The notes under the pieces are model-generated. The model was not told where the DNA came from and ran no database searches. It was given only the letters and a program-made list of their open reading frames with translations. The position numbers and the translations under genes were made by a program. Shown here in pieces: positions 9,481-18,785 of a stretch of 64,000 bases of DNA (its first letter is position 1; each line of letters starts with the position of its first letter). The DNA comes from Planococcus koreensis (GTDB lineage Bacteria > Bacillota > Bacilli > Bacillales_A > Planococcaceae), in assembly GCF_004761975.1 (NCBI RefSeq), contig NZ_RQII01000028.1:1-64000 (forward strand), written 5' to 3'.

Positions 9481-11466
9481 ATGATACTTAATGAAATTCA
9501 ATTAACAAACATCGGCGCTTATAGAGGTAACAACACCTTTGACCTTAGGACTACCAGTAATGCCAATGTTATTTTGATAGGCGGCGAAAATGGAGCAGGC
9601 AAAACCACCCTGCTTAATGCCATTAAAGTAGGCTTGTTCGGCTCCTTTGGATTCGGCTATAAAAATGACAGCGCAGACTACTTTAAAAGAGTCAGCAGCA
9701 TTCTAAATAACACAGCAAAAAAAGTTGGTGAAAATAATTTTAGAATCAAATTGCACTTCACCTTAGTTGATGGTTATGAAAAAACGGATTACCTATTGTA
9801 TAGACATTGGAGATTCAAAAATAATAGCTTAAAAGAAAATTATGAGCTGGTGGCAAACGGCCACCACCTTTCAGACCAAGAAAGAGAATTCTTCCAGTCC
9901 AAACTAAAAGAAGTCATGCCACCTCAATTGCTTGATCTTTGCCTGTTTGATGGAGAAGAAATTTCTAGAATTGTAAATGAAGATCTGCTTTCCAGCTACT
10001 TGAAAAAACTTTCTAAAGTTGTTTTTAATCTCGATATATTCGAGACTTTAGAAACCGACTTAGAAACGTACTCCAATCAGTCAGTGGACTTAAAAAAAAT
10101 GGAAAGTGCTGAAAGAGAATTATACGATCTCAACATTCGCGAAAAAGAACTCAAAGAACGGATATTCATTTCTTCCGATAAAGTTCAATTATTAAAGTCC
10201 CAGCAAGAAACTTTAAATGATGAATACAAACAATTTAAAAATGATTTTGAAAAAAACGGCGGCCTTGCCAAGTCCGTCAGAGAAGAAATCCTGAAAGAAA
10301 TTAATACTCTGGAGCATGAGAGAAAACAAAACACTGAAAGCATAAGAGATTTTGTTGCTTCCTCTCTGCCTTTCCATTTAACTTTTGATTTACTTGATGA
10401 TGTGAGAAAACAAATATCAAGCGAGGAATCTCTCCACTTTGCAGAAGTATTAGATACAAAACTTAATAATCAGCAGCTGAAACAAATATTAGACTCTCTA
10501 GGCCACCCAGCTTCAGAGTCCTCAATAAACATCTTAAAAGAAGGTCTTTTAACTTCTATTAGACCCGAGAAAGACCTCCCCTTAGTACATGGAGCTTCAT
10601 TCTCGGAGAGCAGCCTTGTAGAAAATATCTATATTAAAACCGATAAAAGTCTACGCTCAGTTTATATAGAAAAAATAGCAGAGAATAACGAGAAACTTCA
10701 AACATTGCGAGTTCTAAGAGAAAAATTAAAGATCAACGATACTACCAACGAGTTCTCCGATATGATTCAGTCGATGGAAAAAATTCAAGGCAGCATCGCG
10801 GCGATTACAGAGGATATGAAAGCTGAAGAAACTTTATTGGCCGATCTCAATTCTCAGCTTAATCAAGTAAATATCGGATTGGAAAAAGTCCGCCATCTGT
10901 TGAAAGACAGCGAAAAGACTTCAAGCTCGTTTTTAGAATCTCAAAAAATCATTGCACTGAGCCGCCGCTTCAGAGAAATTCAGCTGCAAAAGAAATTGCA
11001 GCAAGTGCAATTCGAAGCTTCGATCATGCTAAAGAGAATTTTGCGGAAGCAGAATTATGTCTCTTCCATCATCATTGATCCAAAAACATACGAAGTAAAA
11101 CTGCTCGATCATGATAAAGAATACCTCGAGAAAGCTACTCTTTCTGCTGGTGAGAAGCAGATTCTATTAATCTCTATTATTTGGTCTATTTTTAAATGTT
11201 CTGGCAGAAAAGTACCGTTTATCTTTGATACTCTTCTTGGAAGATTGGATAAAACACATAAAGCTTCTGTTTTAAAAGAATTTATTCCAAATAGCGGAAG
11301 ACAAGCTATCATTTTGTCTACGGATACTGAAATAGACGAAACTCATTACAACATCTTAAAAGAACATATCGCAAAAGAATATATGCTGGATTTTGACGTA
11401 ACAAAAAATGCCACTAAAATACACAGCGAGTATTTTCCCTTTAAAGATCGTGAGGTCAAAATATGA
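9481..11466 (+). CDS. dndD: DNA phosphorothioation protein DndD, SMC-like ATPase
   Basis: 661-residue SMC/Rad50-type ATPase. Walker A GENGAGKT is at residues 35-42, a long Lys/Glu-rich coiled-coil middle follows, the ABC signature LSAGE is at residues 554-558, and Walker B FIFDTLL lies about 30 residues later. DndD is thought to expose or nick the DNA strand so that DndC and DndE can insert sulfur. It starts 23 nt after dndC and ends 4 nt inside dndE. Complete, and normal for the family in length and motif order. Confidence 0.95.
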   Translation: MILNEIQLTNIGAYRGNNTFDLRTTSNANVILIGGENGAGKTTLLNAIKVGLFGSFGFGYKNDSADYFKRVSSILNNTAKKVGENNFRIKLHFTLVDGYEKTDYLLYRHWRFKNNSLKENYELVANGHHLSDQEREFFQSKLKEVMPPQLLDLCLFDGEEISRIVNEDLLSSYLKKLSKVVFNLDIFETLETDLETYSNQSVDLKKMESAERELYDLNIREKELKERIFISSDKVQLLKSQQETLNDEYKQFKNDFEKNGGLAKSVREEILKEINTLEHERKQNTESIRDFVASSLPFHLTFDLLDDVRKQISSEESLHFAEVLDTKLNNQQLKQILDSLGHPASESSINILKEGLLTSIRPEKDLPLVHGASFSESSLVENIYIKTDKSLRSVYIEKIAENNEKLQTLRVLREKLKINDTTNEFSDMIQSMEKIQGSIAAITEDMKAEETLLADLNSQLNQVNIGLEKVRHLLKDSEKTSSSFLESQKIIALSRRFREIQLQKKLQQVQFEASIMLKRILRKQNYVSSIIIDPKTYEVKLLDHDKEYLEKATLSAGEKQILLISIIWSIFKCSGRKVPFIFDTLLGRLDKTHKASVLKEFIPNSGRQAIILSTDTEIDETHYNILKEHIAKEYMLDFDVTKNATKIHSEYFPFKDREVKI

Positions 11467-11834
11467 ATTTCAGATTAAAAACATCAGCTAACGCCCAAGA
11501 AAAAATACTGGCTCTGCAAGCCGCCACAGGTTTCACTTGGAACGTGCTATCAAGACTTGCTGTGTCGCTTTCTTTAAACGATCCATCGATGCCGGCTCCA
11601 GTTGAAGACAAAAACGGCTTGGAAATACACAGAAATGCCATGACTGGGGAAAACGACTACGTTTTTAAAGCGCTAATTCGCCAGCATGCCATGAGAAACA
11701 TCAGTGACGAAGAATATTTCCCTAATTTATTTAACGCACACTTAGAAAGAGGGATCAGCATACTCGACAATGAGTACCAGTATGCTGGAAACCACGAAAA
11801 GTTCCTTCTGAAGCTTTTAACCATGGAGGTGTAA
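11463..11834 (+). CDS. dndE: DNA sulfur modification protein DndE
   Basis: 123-residue DndE. The family is a small helical protein that binds nicked double-stranded DNA and forms the modification complex with DndC and DndD. Here it opens with NFRLKTSANAQEKI and contains the conserved TGFTWNVLSRLAVSLSL stretch. The ATG overlaps the dndD stop by 4 nt, so it is translated with it. A GGAGGTG sequence at its 3' end serves as the ribosome site for the next gene, dndA. Confidence 0.93.
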   Translation: MNFRLKTSANAQEKILALQAATGFTWNVLSRLAVSLSLNDPSMPAPVEDKNGLEIHRNAMTGENDYVFKALIRQHAMRNISDEEYFPNLFNAHLERGISILDNEYQYAGNHEKFLLKLLTMEV

Positions 11835-11840
11835 TTCTGC

Positions 11841-12959
11841 ATGCTGTACTTAGACAATAGCGCCACTACAAAAGTAGATCCAGAAGTATATGACGCTATG
11901 CTTCCGTATTTACTTGAAGAATTCGGCAATCCCTCAAGCAAATATTATCCACAAGCCGTGAATTCAAAAAATGCCGTGGCAGAAGCCAGAAAAAACGTGG
12001 CTGATTTGCTGGGGGTATCTTCAAAAGAAATCATTTTCACCAGTGGTTCAACTGAAGGCAATAATATGATTATCAAAGGCGCAGCTGACTACTATGCCGA
12101 TAAAGGCAATCATATTATTACAACGTCTACTGAACATCCTTCTGTATTGGAGACTTGCCGGTATTTAGAGACAAAAGGGTTTGAAGTAACCTATCTTCCT
12201 GTTGATCAGTTCGGCAGAGTTAGTCTAGATGATTTTAAGAGGTCTTTTAAAGATTCCACGATCCTGGCAACTGTAATTTGGGGCAATAACGAATTAGGGT
12301 CGCTTAATAATATTAAAGAGCTCTCTGACTATTGCTTAGAGCAAGATATATTTTTTCATACTGATGCTACTCAAGTTATTGGCAAAGTAGACATTAACTT
12401 AGAAGATTTTCCCGGTATCAGCTTTCTTTCTTGTTCTGCCCATAAATTCCATGGCCCTAAAGGCGTTGGCTGTGTTTACATTAAGAAAGATCAATACGAT
12501 ATGCTTACTCCTTTAACTCCTCTTTATCACGGTGGAGGACAAGAAAACAATTTCCGAAGCGGAACTCTAGCAGTACCTGGCATTATTGGAATTGGAAAAG
12601 CAGCTGAGTTGGCTAGAGAGAGAATGACAGACAATATTAAGCGGTTAGAAGAAAATGAAGATTACTTAACGAAGATTTTGAAGGAGAAGTTTTCGGATGT
12701 TATTGCTTTTAATAATGACGTTTCGAATAAAATCCCTGGCATATTAAATGTCCAATTTAAAGGGATCAATAATGAATTGTTGCTAAAACAGCTAGCTCCT
12801 GTGATTGCCGCATCGACTGGTTCTGCCTGTAGTTCGAGTAAGCCTTCTCATGTGCTCCAAGCTATTGGACTTTCGTTAGAACAAATTCGTTCTACTATAA
12901 GATTTTCGTTGTCTTTTCAAATTTATAGAGAAGAGTTGGATGTTTTTAAAGAATTGTAA
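11841..12959 (+). CDS. dndA: Cysteine desulfurase DndA (class V, PLP)
   Basis: 372-residue NifS/IscS-like enzyme that takes sulfur from cysteine and passes it to DndC. The PLP-binding lysine is K202 in SCSAHKFHGPKG, and the active-site cysteine is C330 in STGSACSSSK. It is read from ATG 11841, 6 nt after dndE, with GGAGGTG overlapping the dndE end. Placing dndA last rather than first in the operon is a variant order; in Streptomyces dndA is divergent from dndBCDE. The family is shared with housekeeping IscS-type desulfurases, but the operon position makes dedication to DNA sulfuration likely. Confidence 0.92.
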   Translation: MLYLDNSATTKVDPEVYDAMLPYLLEEFGNPSSKYYPQAVNSKNAVAEARKNVADLLGVSSKEIIFTSGSTEGNNMIIKGAADYYADKGNHIITTSTEHPSVLETCRYLETKGFEVTYLPVDQFGRVSLDDFKRSFKDSTILATVIWGNNELGSLNNIKELSDYCLEQDIFFHTDATQVIGKVDINLEDFPGISFLSCSAHKFHGPKGVGCVYIKKDQYDMLTPLTPLYHGGGQENNFRSGTLAVPGIIGIGKAAELARERMTDNIKRLEENEDYLTKILKEKFSDVIAFNNDVSNKIPGILNVQFKGINNELLLKQLAPVIAASTGSACSSSKPSHVLQAIGLSLEQIRSTIRFSLSFQIYREELDVFKEL

Positions 12960-12962
12960 AAC

Positions 12963-12979
12963 AAAAAGAGAAAAACCTC
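12963..12979. terminator. Left arm of an IS-split bidirectional terminator
   Basis: AAAAAGAGAAAAACCTC lies 3 nt after the dndA stop. Its exact reverse complement lies on the other side of the insertion sequence at 14,483-14,499. Together they would form a 17-bp stem with A- and T-rich edges, serving both dndA and the leftward HNH gene. The loop is now about 1.5 kb of transposon. Confidence 0.75.
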
Positions 12980-13035
12980 TGTTTTTTGAACTGCGCCCCA
13001 TTTAATGGACAGTTTATAAAAAAGGTACCCTGCAG

Positions 13036-13905
13036 CTAGGCTGCGATCAGATGACTTCGGTATTGTGCCGGAGTCATCTTTTTTAGATTCCATTGCTTGC
13101 GCGTTCCGTTGTAATGCTCCATGTAATCATCCACCAGCTTCTTCAATTCGGCCAGGCTGGTTGCCTGTTTAACATCGACATCATCTTTAAAGTGACCAAA
13201 AAATGATTCAATGGGGGCGTTGTCGAGACAGTTGCCCCGGCGGGACATCGACTGCTTCAATCCCATTTCCTTCACGCGTTGTTGGTATTCGGGATGAGTA
13301 TAGTGGAAGCCTTGATCGGAATGGATCATCGCTTCTGGGTGGACATTTCCATCCAACGCTTCCTTCAGTTTCTTTAATGTGAGATAAACAATTTCCATCG
13401 TGAGCGTCGTCGTGACTTCATAGGCGACGATTTCCCGTGTGGCGACATCTTTCACGGCGGAGAGATACGCCATTTGCCCCGAACGGTTTGGCAGGTAGGT
13501 GATATCGGTCACGAACACCTTCCCGGGTTCGTCTTGTTCAAACTCACGGTTTAAAAGGTTGGGACAGACCGCGTGCTCCTGTGTGGCTTTGGCGATTTGC
13601 TTATAGGGATTCGCTCGCCGTATTTTGGCGAAAAGATTGAATTTGCGCATGAGGCGCTGAATCTTCTTGTGGTTCATCGGTGTTTCCAATAGTTCCGCGA
13701 GGACCATATAAAAGGTGCGATACCCGATTCTTCCACGATGCGCATCGTAGATGCCTTTGAGCAAGAGGTAATCCTGGTAGTCCTGTTCTTCGCGAATGGC
13801 ATGCTGCTCCACTTTCTCCAACCATGTGTAATAGCCACTCCGGCTGACACCCGCTGTGCGGCAAAGGGTTTCCACCAAATTCTTCAGTTGGAATTTCCGG
13901 ACCAC
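13036..13905 (-). CDS. IS150-like transposase OrfB, DDE integrase domain
   Basis: 289 residues from a GTG; the frame stays open upstream (ETHLTPAEKFEAI) and overlaps the end of orfA, so the working protein is probably an OrfAB fusion made by -1 frameshifting. An HTH_21-type region (GVSRSGYY) comes first, then the rve integrase core with the catalytic Asp in VTDITYL, the second Asp in HSDQG and the Glu in NAPIESFFGHFK. The spacing is normal for IS3 elements. The slippage site should lie around 13,938-13,955 (a GAAGAAAC region), but a textbook slippery heptamer is not evident. Confidence 0.92.
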   Translation of the reverse strand: MVRKFQLKNLVETLCRTAGVSRSGYYTWLEKVEQHAIREEQDYQDYLLLKGIYDAHRGRIGYRTFYMVLAELLETPMNHKKIQRLMRKFNLFAKIRRANPYKQIAKATQEHAVCPNLLNREFEQDEPGKVFVTDITYLPNRSGQMAYLSAVKDVATREIVAYEVTTTLTMEIVYLTLKKLKEALDGNVHPEAMIHSDQGFHYTHPEYQQRVKEMGLKQSMSRRGNCLDNAPIESFFGHFKDDVDVKQATSLAELKKLVDDYMEHYNGTRKQWNLKKMTPAQYRSHLIAA

Positions 13906-13937
13906 CGCGTTGATCGCTTCGAATTTTTCCGCTGGTG

Positions 13938-14363
13938 TCAGATGCGTTTCTTCGCCTGCCTCTCGAGCGCCTCGAGCTTTTTTAGCAACTCATTTTCCGC
14001 TTCCAGGTATTTGATGCGCGCTTCCGCTTTCTCCAGCTTTTTCTCCGCCGAAAGATCTTTGGTGGAAGGGCGGCCGGAACTGCCTTTTCCACGGCGCTCC
14101 TCGAAGAAGCCTTCTTCGCCATAAGTTCTAAACGTCGCCTGCCAACGATTCAAGGAAGACGTCGCTTTTTTGGATCCGATAACGGTTAAATCAAACCCAC
14201 CTTCACTAAAAATCTGGGCAGGACTTTTGCCTGTCTGATATTCTTTCACCGCGTGGATTTTGAATGCCGGCGTGTATTGAATCGCTCGATCGGATACAGA
14301 AGCGACATTCGGATTCGTCTCCAAAACTCGTTGTTGGTGTTCACTGAAAATGATTTTACTCAT
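13938..14363 (-). CDS. IS150-like transposase OrfA, helix-turn-helix
   Basis: 141 residues. The N-terminal half carries the helix-turn-helix that recognises the element ends (AFKIHAVKEYQTGKSPAQIF and SLNRWQATFRTYG). The C-terminal part (residues ~105-135) is a leucine-zipper-like coiled coil (LEKAEARIKYLEAENELL) used for multimerisation. It ends in a Lys/Arg-rich tail just ahead of the -1 frame of orfB. Complete. Confidence 0.9.
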   Translation of the reverse strand: MSKIIFSEHQQRVLETNPNVASVSDRAIQYTPAFKIHAVKEYQTGKSPAQIFSEGGFDLTVIGSKKATSSLNRWQATFRTYGEEGFFEERRGKGSSGRPSTKDLSAEKKLEKAEARIKYLEAENELLKKLEALERQAKKRI

Positions 14364-14482
14364 GTAATCTTCTCCCGTCCAAGTTAGCTAAATTTAGTAT
14401 ACCGGGGTCTGAAAATAGAAAAAACCCCAAATGGGGTCACTTTTTTTAAAGTGTCCACCATTTGGGGTTCAGTTCATTTGCT

Positions 14483-14499
14483 GAGGTTTTTCTCTTTTT
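14483..14499. terminator. Right arm of the IS-split bidirectional terminator
   Basis: GAGGTTTTTCTCTTTTT, 5 nt beyond the HNH gene stop, is the exact reverse complement of 12,963-12,979. Before the insertion the hairpin would have ended transcription from both converging operons. Now the HNH transcript runs into the IS, in the same direction as its transposase. Confidence 0.75.
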
Positions 14500-14504
14500 T
14501 TAAT

Positions 14505-15488
14505 TTATGGTGCCCAGCCTTTTTCAAATCCATTCATTTCCGCATATTGGTATAGCTTTTTAAACCTTTGAAATTCATACTTTTCCATTTCACTTTTAAC
14601 ATGAACGTCTCCAACTTCTATAAAATACTGGTTGCGTTCATCTAGTTTTTTCAAATATTTCTCTGAGGGAAGTTTACTTCCTTTTTTTGAGTTTATTGAT
14701 TGGGAAGTAATAACGAAATTCCAAAGTTCATCACTATGTACGAAACTCCACGGAACAAAATGATCAACAGCAATTGATCTAATTGTGTTAGGCAATATAT
14801 TATCTGTATAAAAACATTTATTTTCCGAATAGGTTAAAATCATTTTTTGATACTGTTGCAGAGATTCCCGTTTTGTGATGTTTTCAATTTCCACAAGTAC
14901 AATGCCTGTAGACGTATAAGGATTTTTATCTTGAAGAAATTTAGCTAATTCGTAATTTACTAGTTTAAATATAGAAGTTTGATGCTTAAGTAAAAATTCC
15001 CAACTAGAATGTGATAAAGTAATTTTCTTTTCTTTTTTTGAAAATCCATATACGATTCTATTAGTGTCTTCGAAGAGAGCTCCTACGACGTATCTATTAA
15101 TTATATTCTTTTCGATTTTTTCAACTAACTTTTTCTGATGAATTTCATTTACAGAGTCAAAAGATATACCTTCAGGAATTCTAAATGCTATTTGAAATTC
15201 TCTTAACTCTTTTTCAATTTGTGCGTTACGACCTTGGGTATATCCATTACGAATAACTAAATTCCAATACAACTTTGCAAAAGATTGAGCTAGTTGGGTA
15301 AATGTAATATCCATTTGGAAATTTGTTTTATATAAATTTTCTAATATTGCTCGTAATAAAGCAAACTTATAAGTAGTAGTTTTTATAGATTTTGAAGAAA
15401 GAGTTCTGACTATGACGGACCATAATTGATCATCTGAAACTACCTCGTAAGCTACACTGCCTTCGTTTAATTTCCAACCTTCAGCCAT
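14505..15488 (-). CDS. HNH-type endonuclease domain protein
   Basis: 327 residues. The C-terminal third carries a degenerate HNH (beta-beta-alpha metal) fold: CFYTDN at 225-230, DHFVPWSF from residue 242 (the metal-binding Asp-His), and a later NSKKGSKLP stretch that supplies the Asn. The zinc-knuckle cysteines of many HNH proteins are missing except one. The N-terminal ~200 residues are a helical domain I do not recognise. It is the last gene of a leftward operon with the MazG-like, helicase and NUDIX genes, and very AT-rich like the Dnd block. Probably a DNA-cutting defence effector; the substrate is unknown. No membrane or signal sequence is seen. Confidence 0.75.
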   Translation of the reverse strand: MAEGWKLNEGSVAYEVVSDDQLWSVIVRTLSSKSIKTTTYKFALLRAILENLYKTNFQMDITFTQLAQSFAKLYWNLVIRNGYTQGRNAQIEKELREFQIAFRIPEGISFDSVNEIHQKKLVEKIEKNIINRYVVGALFEDTNRIVYGFSKKEKKITLSHSSWEFLLKHQTSIFKLVNYELAKFLQDKNPYTSTGIVLVEIENITKRESLQQYQKMILTYSENKCFYTDNILPNTIRSIAVDHFVPWSFVHSDELWNFVITSQSINSKKGSKLPSEKYLKKLDERNQYFIEVGDVHVKSEMEKYEFQRFKKLYQYAEMNGFEKGWAP

Positions 15489-15522
15489 AATCCCCCTCCT
15501 TCTGTAAGTTTCTTATGTACTT

Positions 15523-15846
15523 TTAATCTTCAACCTCGATCAAAAAAATTCGTTGCTCAAAATCTCCGCGTTTCTTAGCTTTAGATTTCCGCACTTCTTC
15601 CAATTCTTCAACAGAAGAACCGTGAATCTTCACCGCAGCATGGAGCAGTTCCAAGATGTCCGCAAGTTCTTCTACCGCTTCTTCGTCCGTTTTTGCATCA
15701 TTGTATTCTTGAAGTTCTTCGCTTAGTTTCTTTTTCAGTTCTACTATATATTCATCTTCTGGCAAAATACGTGTAGAAAATTCTTTACCTGTTTTGGTGA
15801 TTACATCAGGTATTTGATCGCGTACTAATTTGTTGTAGATAGGCAT
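15523..15846 (-). CDS. MazG-like all-alpha nucleotide pyrophosphatase (COG4997-type)
   Basis: 107 residues beginning YNKLVRDQIPDVI, the hallmark of the small MazG/phosphoribosyl-ATP pyrophosphohydrolase-like family thought to hydrolyse non-canonical nucleotides. The metal-binding helix motif EELxEYxxA...EEAVEELADILELL (Glu/Asp set) is intact. This family is common in defence islands. It lies 34 nt upstream of the HNH gene and 40 nt downstream of the helicase gene in the same operon. It could remove modified or damaged nucleotides, or act as an NTP-depleting effector; the sequence does not say which. Confidence 0.85.
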   Translation of the reverse strand: MPIYNKLVRDQIPDVITKTGKEFSTRILPEDEYIVELKKKLSEELQEYNDAKTDEEAVEELADILELLHAAVKIHGSSVEELEEVRKSKAKKRGDFEQRIFLIEVED

Positions 15847-15886
15847 TAGAAAAATCCTCCTCTAAATCACTGACTCAATAAAGGCA

Positions 15887-18778
15887 TTATATTTCCTCAC
15901 TCGTAATATACTGATACAACTTACTCTCCAAACCATTCTCCATAACCATTCCCATATGCACTACAGGAATCTCTTTCCCATTCTTATCCTCCATCGTGCT
16001 TTGCTCAATCATAGTTTTATCTGGTGCCACTTCCCCTAAATAATAGAAGTCGCCGCCTTCGTCATCGTCTTTTTTAACAAAGAGATGCAAGTCAATTCCT
16101 TGTTCTTTTGCATGGATGATTTTGATCACTTCTTCGGACGCCAAAGTCCGGTTGCTTCTTGTCGACCATTTAAAGACTTCGGGATTGATAAAGCCTTCGG
16201 TATAGGCCACACTCGATTCGACTTCATCATGCTTGTGATACGTGACGAAGATCGGGCATGTGCCGTGCTTTGTTTTGTAGCCGTAGATGGTTGAGCTTTC
16301 GTCACTGTTCCAGTTTAATAACCGGCACGCGTCTTTTCGTGTGTACTTCTTGTACAGCGTTAATGGCTTTTCACACGAATATTGTTCGTTAAGCGCTGCT
16401 GCACTGTTTACGATATCGATGAGCATGTCTTTAAAAACTGGATTGATTTTTAAGCGCTCGGTGATTGTTGCGTTAAACGTCCAGTTGGCTGAAGCTTCTC
16501 GTATGACAATCGGTTGGCTTCCGTATTTTTTCTGCATTGACTGATTAAAAAACGACAAGTTAAAGATGCGTTCGACCGATTTGAGGGTTTCTTCCTTGGT
16601 CGTACATTCTTGTGCGTTTAATTGATGAAGAAACTCTTCTTGCGATACCGTTTCTTCGTTCAGCAGCATTTGGAGCAATAAAACTTCATGCTTGCGCTTG
16701 CCGTTTAAAATCTCTTGAGACAACATCGTAATCACTTGTTCTTCACAACTTGATAAAACCGGCTCGATTTCTTTTAATTTCAACAAGAACCGATAATAAT
16801 TCACGTATTTCCCTACAATGACAAGCGGATCCAATGAATTATGCGTAATGAAGTCTTGGAGTTTTGGCACTTCCCCAAGGCGATTTTTTAATTCGATATA
16901 CGCATCTCTCAATATCTTCATATCGGTTAAATTGCTTCGCTTGATCGCGTTAAAAACGCGATTCTTTGCGATTTCTTCAAAGTTCACCGTAGACACACCT
17001 TTGATGTAACTGGTGTCTTTCATGTGACGGCGAATATTGTCTTTGTTTTGAGAGCGATCGCCAGACAAGGCGACAGGGATCAGGTAATTGTTTTTGTAAT
17101 TCCCGATAAAATCGATAATTGTGACGTATTCTTTCGAGTCGTGCTTGCGAAGACCCCGGCCGAGCTGCTGGATAAAGATAATGCTCGATTGTGTTTGGCG
17201 CAGCATGACCACTTGGTTAATGGTCGGGATATCGATTCCTTCATTGAAGATATCGACCGTTAAGATATAGTCGAGCAAACCATTTTCCAATCGTTCGACT
17301 TTGCGCACGCGCTCTTCTTGCGAATGATCCCCTGTTAATGCAATCGTACGCAATCCTCTTGTGTTTAACTCAAGAGACAATTTTTCCGCTTCGTCTTTTC
17401 GACTGCAGAACATCAAGCCACGTACGTTATTACCGGACTGCCCGTAATAATTGATTTTTTGTAGAATGTGATCGACCCGTTCATTTGTCACTAGCTTGGA
17501 AAACAGCGTGGATTCATCGATCACGCCTTCTTCGTATTCGATGTCTGTTACCCCGAAATAATGGAACGGACACAGCATGTCTTCTTCCAATGCTTCTTGT
17601 AAGCGAATTTCGTATGCGACATTGTAATCGAACAGTTCGTAAATATTAAAATCGTCTGTGCGTTCCGGAGTCGCGGTCATGCCCATCAAAAACTTCGGAT
17701 TAAAATGGTCAATGACTTTTTGGTACGATTTCGCTCCTGCTTTGTGCACTTCATCGATCAAAATATAATCGAAGGTTTCAGGGTCGAGCTGGCGCAGCGT
17801 TTCTTCTTTAGAAATCGTCTGAATGGTTGCAAACAAATAACGCGCGTTTGTTTGCCGCGACGATCCTGAAAGAATGCCAAAGTCTTCTTCAGCCCCACCC
17901 AGAATTTGAAGAAAATCCGATTTTGCTTTTTGCAAAATTTGTTCGCGGTGGACGATAAACAGCATCCGCTTAGGCGCAAAACTGCGAACATCAAATGCCG
18001 ACAAGTACGTTTTCCCTGTTCCTGTGGCGGAAATGACTAAGCCCTTGTTGTTTCCGGCTTCACGTACAAACTGGATTTCTTGAAGCGCAGCCTGCTGCAT
18101 TTTATTTGGCTTGATTTTTAACGCTTCTTCGATCGCGTTCGGTTTATAAATTCCAGGAAATTCGGTTACGAGACTTGTTACTGGATTAGTCGGAATTGGT
18201 ACATATGTACTTTCGTAATACTGGATCCATTCTTCTGTCAGCGGGATTGAGTCTGCCCATACTTCTTCAAACTGGTTGTTAAAGTGGTTCACTATTTCTC
18301 CATTTTCCAGAGAAGTGAGTTTAACGTTCCATTCATAATTCACTTTAAGGGCATTCGCCGTGAGGTTTGAACTGCCTACAATTAAAGAATGATGGGTGTC
18401 GTGGTTGAAGATATATCCTTTTGAATGAAATCCTTTTTTATTGGCCAAACGCACTTCAACGTTCGAGATTTTCAAAAGTTCTTTAAAGACCTTCGGTTGA
18501 TTGAAATTTAAAAAGGTAGAAGTTAAAATGCGTCCTTTAATGCCTTTACGGTTCAAGTCGTAAAAATGCGATTTCAATGTGGCTAAGCCACTTTCTGTGA
18601 CGAACGCCACGGAGAATAAAAAAGAATCGCAGTGATCCAGTTCTTCAAGTAAGGTGTTCAGTACATTTTCTGTAGCATTATTGACCAGCAGCGTTGGTTT
18701 GAAACGCTCGCCACTTTGCAAGGTTTGATCGATAAAGCCTTTGTATAATGATTCTTGCAAGTTTTGCAATACATTCAT
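15887..18778 (-). CDS. PLD-nuclease/DEAD helicase/DUF3427 protein
   Basis: 963 residues from the ATG at 18,778 (AAAGGTAGGG before it; an upstream TTG-type start is less likely). The N-terminal phospholipase-D-like domain has HSK at 118-120 and GSSN at 135-138. An SF2 helicase follows, with Walker A ATGTGKT at 251-257, DEVH at 342-345, MTATPERTDD, and motif VI QQLGRGLRKHDS. The C-terminal ~350 residues match the DUF3427-type region seen after such helicases. The combination suggests an ATP-driven nuclease working on DNA. Central gene of the five-gene operon; NUDIX and MazG-like neighbours suggest nucleotide or damaged-DNA chemistry. Complete. Confidence 0.88.
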   Translation of the reverse strand: MNVLQNLQESLYKGFIDQTLQSGERFKPTLLVNNATENVLNTLLEELDHCDSFLFSVAFVTESGLATLKSHFYDLNRKGIKGRILTSTFLNFNQPKVFKELLKISNVEVRLANKKGFHSKGYIFNHDTHHSLIVGSSNLTANALKVNYEWNVKLTSLENGEIVNHFNNQFEEVWADSIPLTEEWIQYYESTYVPIPTNPVTSLVTEFPGIYKPNAIEEALKIKPNKMQQAALQEIQFVREAGNNKGLVISATGTGKTYLSAFDVRSFAPKRMLFIVHREQILQKAKSDFLQILGGAEEDFGILSGSSRQTNARYLFATIQTISKEETLRQLDPETFDYILIDEVHKAGAKSYQKVIDHFNPKFLMGMTATPERTDDFNIYELFDYNVAYEIRLQEALEEDMLCPFHYFGVTDIEYEEGVIDESTLFSKLVTNERVDHILQKINYYGQSGNNVRGLMFCSRKDEAEKLSLELNTRGLRTIALTGDHSQEERVRKVERLENGLLDYILTVDIFNEGIDIPTINQVVMLRQTQSSIIFIQQLGRGLRKHDSKEYVTIIDFIGNYKNNYLIPVALSGDRSQNKDNIRRHMKDTSYIKGVSTVNFEEIAKNRVFNAIKRSNLTDMKILRDAYIELKNRLGEVPKLQDFITHNSLDPLVIVGKYVNYYRFLLKLKEIEPVLSSCEEQVITMLSQEILNGKRKHEVLLLQMLLNEETVSQEEFLHQLNAQECTTKEETLKSVERIFNLSFFNQSMQKKYGSQPIVIREASANWTFNATITERLKINPVFKDMLIDIVNSAAALNEQYSCEKPLTLYKKYTRKDACRLLNWNSDESSTIYGYKTKHGTCPIFVTYHKHDEVESSVAYTEGFINPEVFKWSTRSNRTLASEEVIKIIHAKEQGIDLHLFVKKDDDEGGDFYYLGEVAPDKTMIEQSTMEDKNGKEIPVVHMGMVMENGLESKLYQYITSEEI

Positions 18779-18785
18779 ACTGTCC

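Larger units (their letters stand above)
12987..14476 (-). mobile_element. IS3-family (IS150-like) insertion sequence, 1490 bp
   Basis: The ends are imperfect inverted repeats: TGAACTGCGCCCCA at 12,987 and TGAACTGAACCCCA (reverse complement) ending at 14,476, followed by a shared GGACA block further in. TTT flanks both sides and may be the 3-bp target duplication, though the flanks are T-rich so the exact edge is uncertain. It contains orfA and orfB in the -1 arrangement typical of the IS150 group. Both frames are intact, so the element may still be active. GC content is clearly higher than that of the AT-rich DNA around it. Confidence 0.92.

Noticed and set aside
13938-13960. Defined slippery heptamer for the OrfAB fusion
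   Set aside because: The overlap of frames supports -1 frameshifting, but GAAGAAAC does not re-pair well in the -1 frame, so no exact site is claimed.
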